Source: an uncultured Clostridia bacterium
GTDB taxonomy: Bacteria; Bacillota; Clostridia; TANB77; CAG-508
Direction of reading: 5' to 3'
Assembly: GCA_944390505.1 (NCBI GenBank)
Contig: CALXQF010000082.1
Span: 1 to 5,716 of the forward strand
DNA length: 5,716 nucleotides
A program made the position numbers and the translations under genes. Position 1 is the stretch's first letter. The number at the start of each line of letters is the position of its first letter. The notes under the pieces are model-generated. The model did no database searches. It was given only the letters and a program-made list of their open reading frames with translations, and had not been told where the DNA came from. Positions 4,223 to 5,716 of the stretch are shown piece after piece.

Positions 4223-5665
4223 ATGAAAAAGGTAAATAGAGGATTTAGAAAAAGAATGAAAGTGAAAAATCAAACAATACCAGTAGAAAAAAACAAGGAA
4301 TATATAGTAGAAATTTTAGATAATGGATTTGAAGGAGAAGGTATAGCCAAAATAGATGGGTATACCATCTTTGTTAATGGAGCAATCAAAGAAGAAAAGT
4401 GTAAAATATTAATTGTAAAAATTACTACTTCACATGCATATGGAAAACTACTAGAAATCATAGATAGGTCTGCATATAGAACAAAATCAGATTGTGCTAC
4501 TTATCAGCGCTGTGGTGGTTGTAGTTTAAGGCATATTACTTATGATCAAACATTAGAAATGAAAAGTCAAATGGTTCAAAATCTAATCAATAAAACCTTT
4601 GATAGACCTATTATAGAAGTAAAGAAAACAATTGGCATGCAAAATCCATATCATTATCGAAATAAAGCACAATATCCATTTGGATATAATAAAAACGGAG
4701 AAAAAGTTTTTGGAATTTATGCACAAAGAACACATGAAATTATAGAGGCAGAGGCTTGTAAAATACAAAACCCTATTGCAGAAAAAATTGCAGAAGAAGT
4801 TTTGAAATTTGTAAAAGAAAGCAATATATCCGTGTATGATGAAACGACTCAAAAAGGACTTTTAAGACATTTAGTGGTAAAAGTAGGGACCAAAACAAAA
4901 GAGGTAATGTGCATTTTAGTTCTTCATGAAGAAAAATTTCCACAAGAGAAAGACTTTGTCAATTATTTCATACAGGAAGTGAATCAAAGACTAGAAGGAT
5001 TTATAATTAAAACAATTGTCAAAAATATTAATCACAAAAATACAAATGTTATTTTAGGTGATAAAAACATTGTGTTATATGGAGATGGATATATTTATGA
5101 TAAACTAGGAGAATATACCTTTAAAATATCTCCTATGTCATTTTATCAAACCAACCCTATTCAAACAGAAGTATTATATCAAAAAGCCATTCAAGCAGCT
5201 AATTTAAAAGATACAGATATTGTACTTGATTTATACTGTGGAATTGGAACAATTGGTATTTATGCTTCCTCTTTTGTAAATCAAGTATATGGAATAGAAA
5301 TTGTCAAACAGGCAATTCAAGATGCAAAAGAAAATGCAAAAATGAATGGAGTGGAAAACATTCGATTTACTTGTGGCAATGTAGAAGAAGTGCTAAAAGA
5401 TTTAGTAGAAAAAGAGAATATAAAACCAAATGTTATTTTTGTAGATCCACCAAGACGAGGATTAGACAAAAATACGATAGATAATATTTTGTGGTTAAAA
5501 CCAGAAAAATTGATTTATATTAGTTGCAATACTGCAACCATGGTTAGAGATTTAAAGTTATTAGAAGCGGAATATGAAATCAAAGAAATTCAACCAGTAG
5601 ATATGTTTCCGTTTACAAGTCATGTGGAGTGTGTAGCAGTGCTAGAGTTAAAGAATTGCCAGTAA
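4223..5665 (+). CDS. rlmD: 23S rRNA (uracil-C5)-methyltransferase, RlmD/RlmCD type
   Basis: The protein methylates uracil C5 in 23S rRNA using S-adenosylmethionine. It has a TRAM RNA-binding domain (about 20-80, with NGFEGEGIAKIDG at 34-46). The 4Fe-4S cysteines are C91-x5-C97-x2-C100 and C179, spaced as in E. coli RumA/RlmD. The SAM-binding motif is VLDLYCGIGTIG (334-345), with E359 (GIEI) as probable ribose ligand. VDPPRRG (407-413) follows, then the nucleophile C435 in ISCNTATM and the general base E469 in SHVECV. All expected catalytic residues are present. Firmicutes often have one enzyme, RlmCD, modifying both U747 and U1939; which sites this one uses cannot be read from sequence. ATG 4223 has no Shine-Dalgarno. 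An in-frame ATG at 4256 (residue 12) follows AGAGGA by 12 nt and would give a 469-residue protein starting nearer the TRAM domain. The 21-nt gap to maf suggests coupled translation. Confidence 0.93.
   Translation: MKKVNRGFRKRMKVKNQTIPVEKNKEYIVEILDNGFEGEGIAKIDGYTIFVNGAIKEEKCKILIVKITTSHAYGKLLEIIDRSAYRTKSDCATYQRCGGCSLRHITYDQTLEMKSQMVQNLINKTFDRPIIEVKKTIGMQNPYHYRNKAQYPFGYNKNGEKVFGIYAQRTHEIIEAEACKIQNPIAEKIAEEVLKFVKESNISVYDETTQKGLLRHLVVKVGTKTKEVMCILVLHEEKFPQEKDFVNYFIQEVNQRLEGFIIKTIVKNINHKNTNVILGDKNIVLYGDGYIYDKLGEYTFKISPMSFYQTNPIQTEVLYQKAIQAANLKDTDIVLDLYCGIGTIGIYASSFVNQVYGIEIVKQAIQDAKENAKMNGVENIRFTCGNVEEVLKDLVEKENIKPNVIFVDPPRRGLDKNTIDNILWLKPEKLIYISCNTATMVRDLKLLEAEYEIKEIQPVDMFPFTSHVECVAVLELKNCQ
4238..4243 (+). 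promoter_or_regulatory. Possible ribosome binding site favouring the later rlmD start
   Basis: AGAGGA lies 12 nt before the in-frame ATG at 4256. The sequence before ATG 4223 (AATCTTAATAAAG) has no purine-rich match to the 16S tail. The first eleven residues, MKKVNRGFRKR, would be dropped if 4256 is the true start. Confidence 0.35.
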
Positions 5666-5716
5666 TACTTGAATTTACTAGCTTTCAAGATACAATAATG
5701 TTTCATAAAAGAGGTA
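5666..5716 (+). other. Right-edge spacer, possible ribosome binding site of the next gene
   Basis: After rlmD there is a weak 6-bp inverted repeat, CTTGAA/TTCAAG (5668-5673 and 5684-5689), with a 10-nt loop and no T-run. The window ends in AAGAGGTA. AGAGGT at 5710-5715 could be the ribosome binding site of a further plus-strand gene beginning just outside the window. Confidence 0.3.

Noticed and set aside
4270..4852. Minus-strand open frames of 63 and 89 codons inside rlmD
   Set aside because: They overlap the TRAM and iron-sulfur regions of a clear gene and show complement-type amino acid bias.
5668..5689. Inverted repeat CTTGAA/TTCAAG after rlmD as a terminator
   Set aside because: The stem is only 6 bp and AT-rich, the loop is 10 nt, and it is followed by ATACAATAATG rather than a T-run.

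Overview
The window is AT-rich DNA (by eye about 30% G+C) whose protein-coding codon choice (AGA for Arg, ATA for Ile, TTA for Leu) and gene content (an Exp7-like P-type ATPase, Maf, an RlmD/RlmCD-type methyltransferase) point to a low-GC Firmicute, most likely a member of the Clostridia. TGA acts as a normal stop (it ends maf), so this is not a mollicute code.

The left sixth (about 1-967) looks accessory. On the minus strand it holds a solitary MazF/PemK-like toxin gene (130-615) with its own extended -10 promoter and a good ribosome binding site, but no adjacent antitoxin ORF. Just beyond its stop codon, on the same strand, is a strong sigma-70 promoter (85-114) followed by about 75 nt containing two perfect hairpins, the second an intrinsic terminator (5-31). 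This looks like an independent small RNA gene, or a terminated leader for something left of the window. Facing away from the toxin on the plus strand is a compact transcription unit (about 724-970): extended -10 promoter, Shine-Dalgarno, a 22-codon ORF whose continuation lies in the -1 frame, and a 13-bp intrinsic terminator. The disrupted frame is explained either by a 1-base deletion or by -1 frameshifting at a T TTA AAA heptamer.

The rest is an ordinary core-type plus-strand block: a 778-residue P-type cation ATPase (1180-3516), the nucleotide pyrophosphatase/house-cleaning protein Maf (3608-4201) and a 23S rRNA uracil-C5 methyltransferase with a TRAM domain and a 4Fe-4S cysteine set (4223-5665). 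No terminator is visible between these three genes, and maf and rlmD are only 21 nt apart, so they may be co-transcribed. They are not obviously one pathway: ion transport, nucleotide-pool sanitation or cell-division control, and ribosome modification. The ATPase has an unusual ion-path signature, with PKGL instead of PEGL in M4 and an acidic D/E pair in M6. No tRNA, rRNA, CRISPR array or insertion sequence was recognised.
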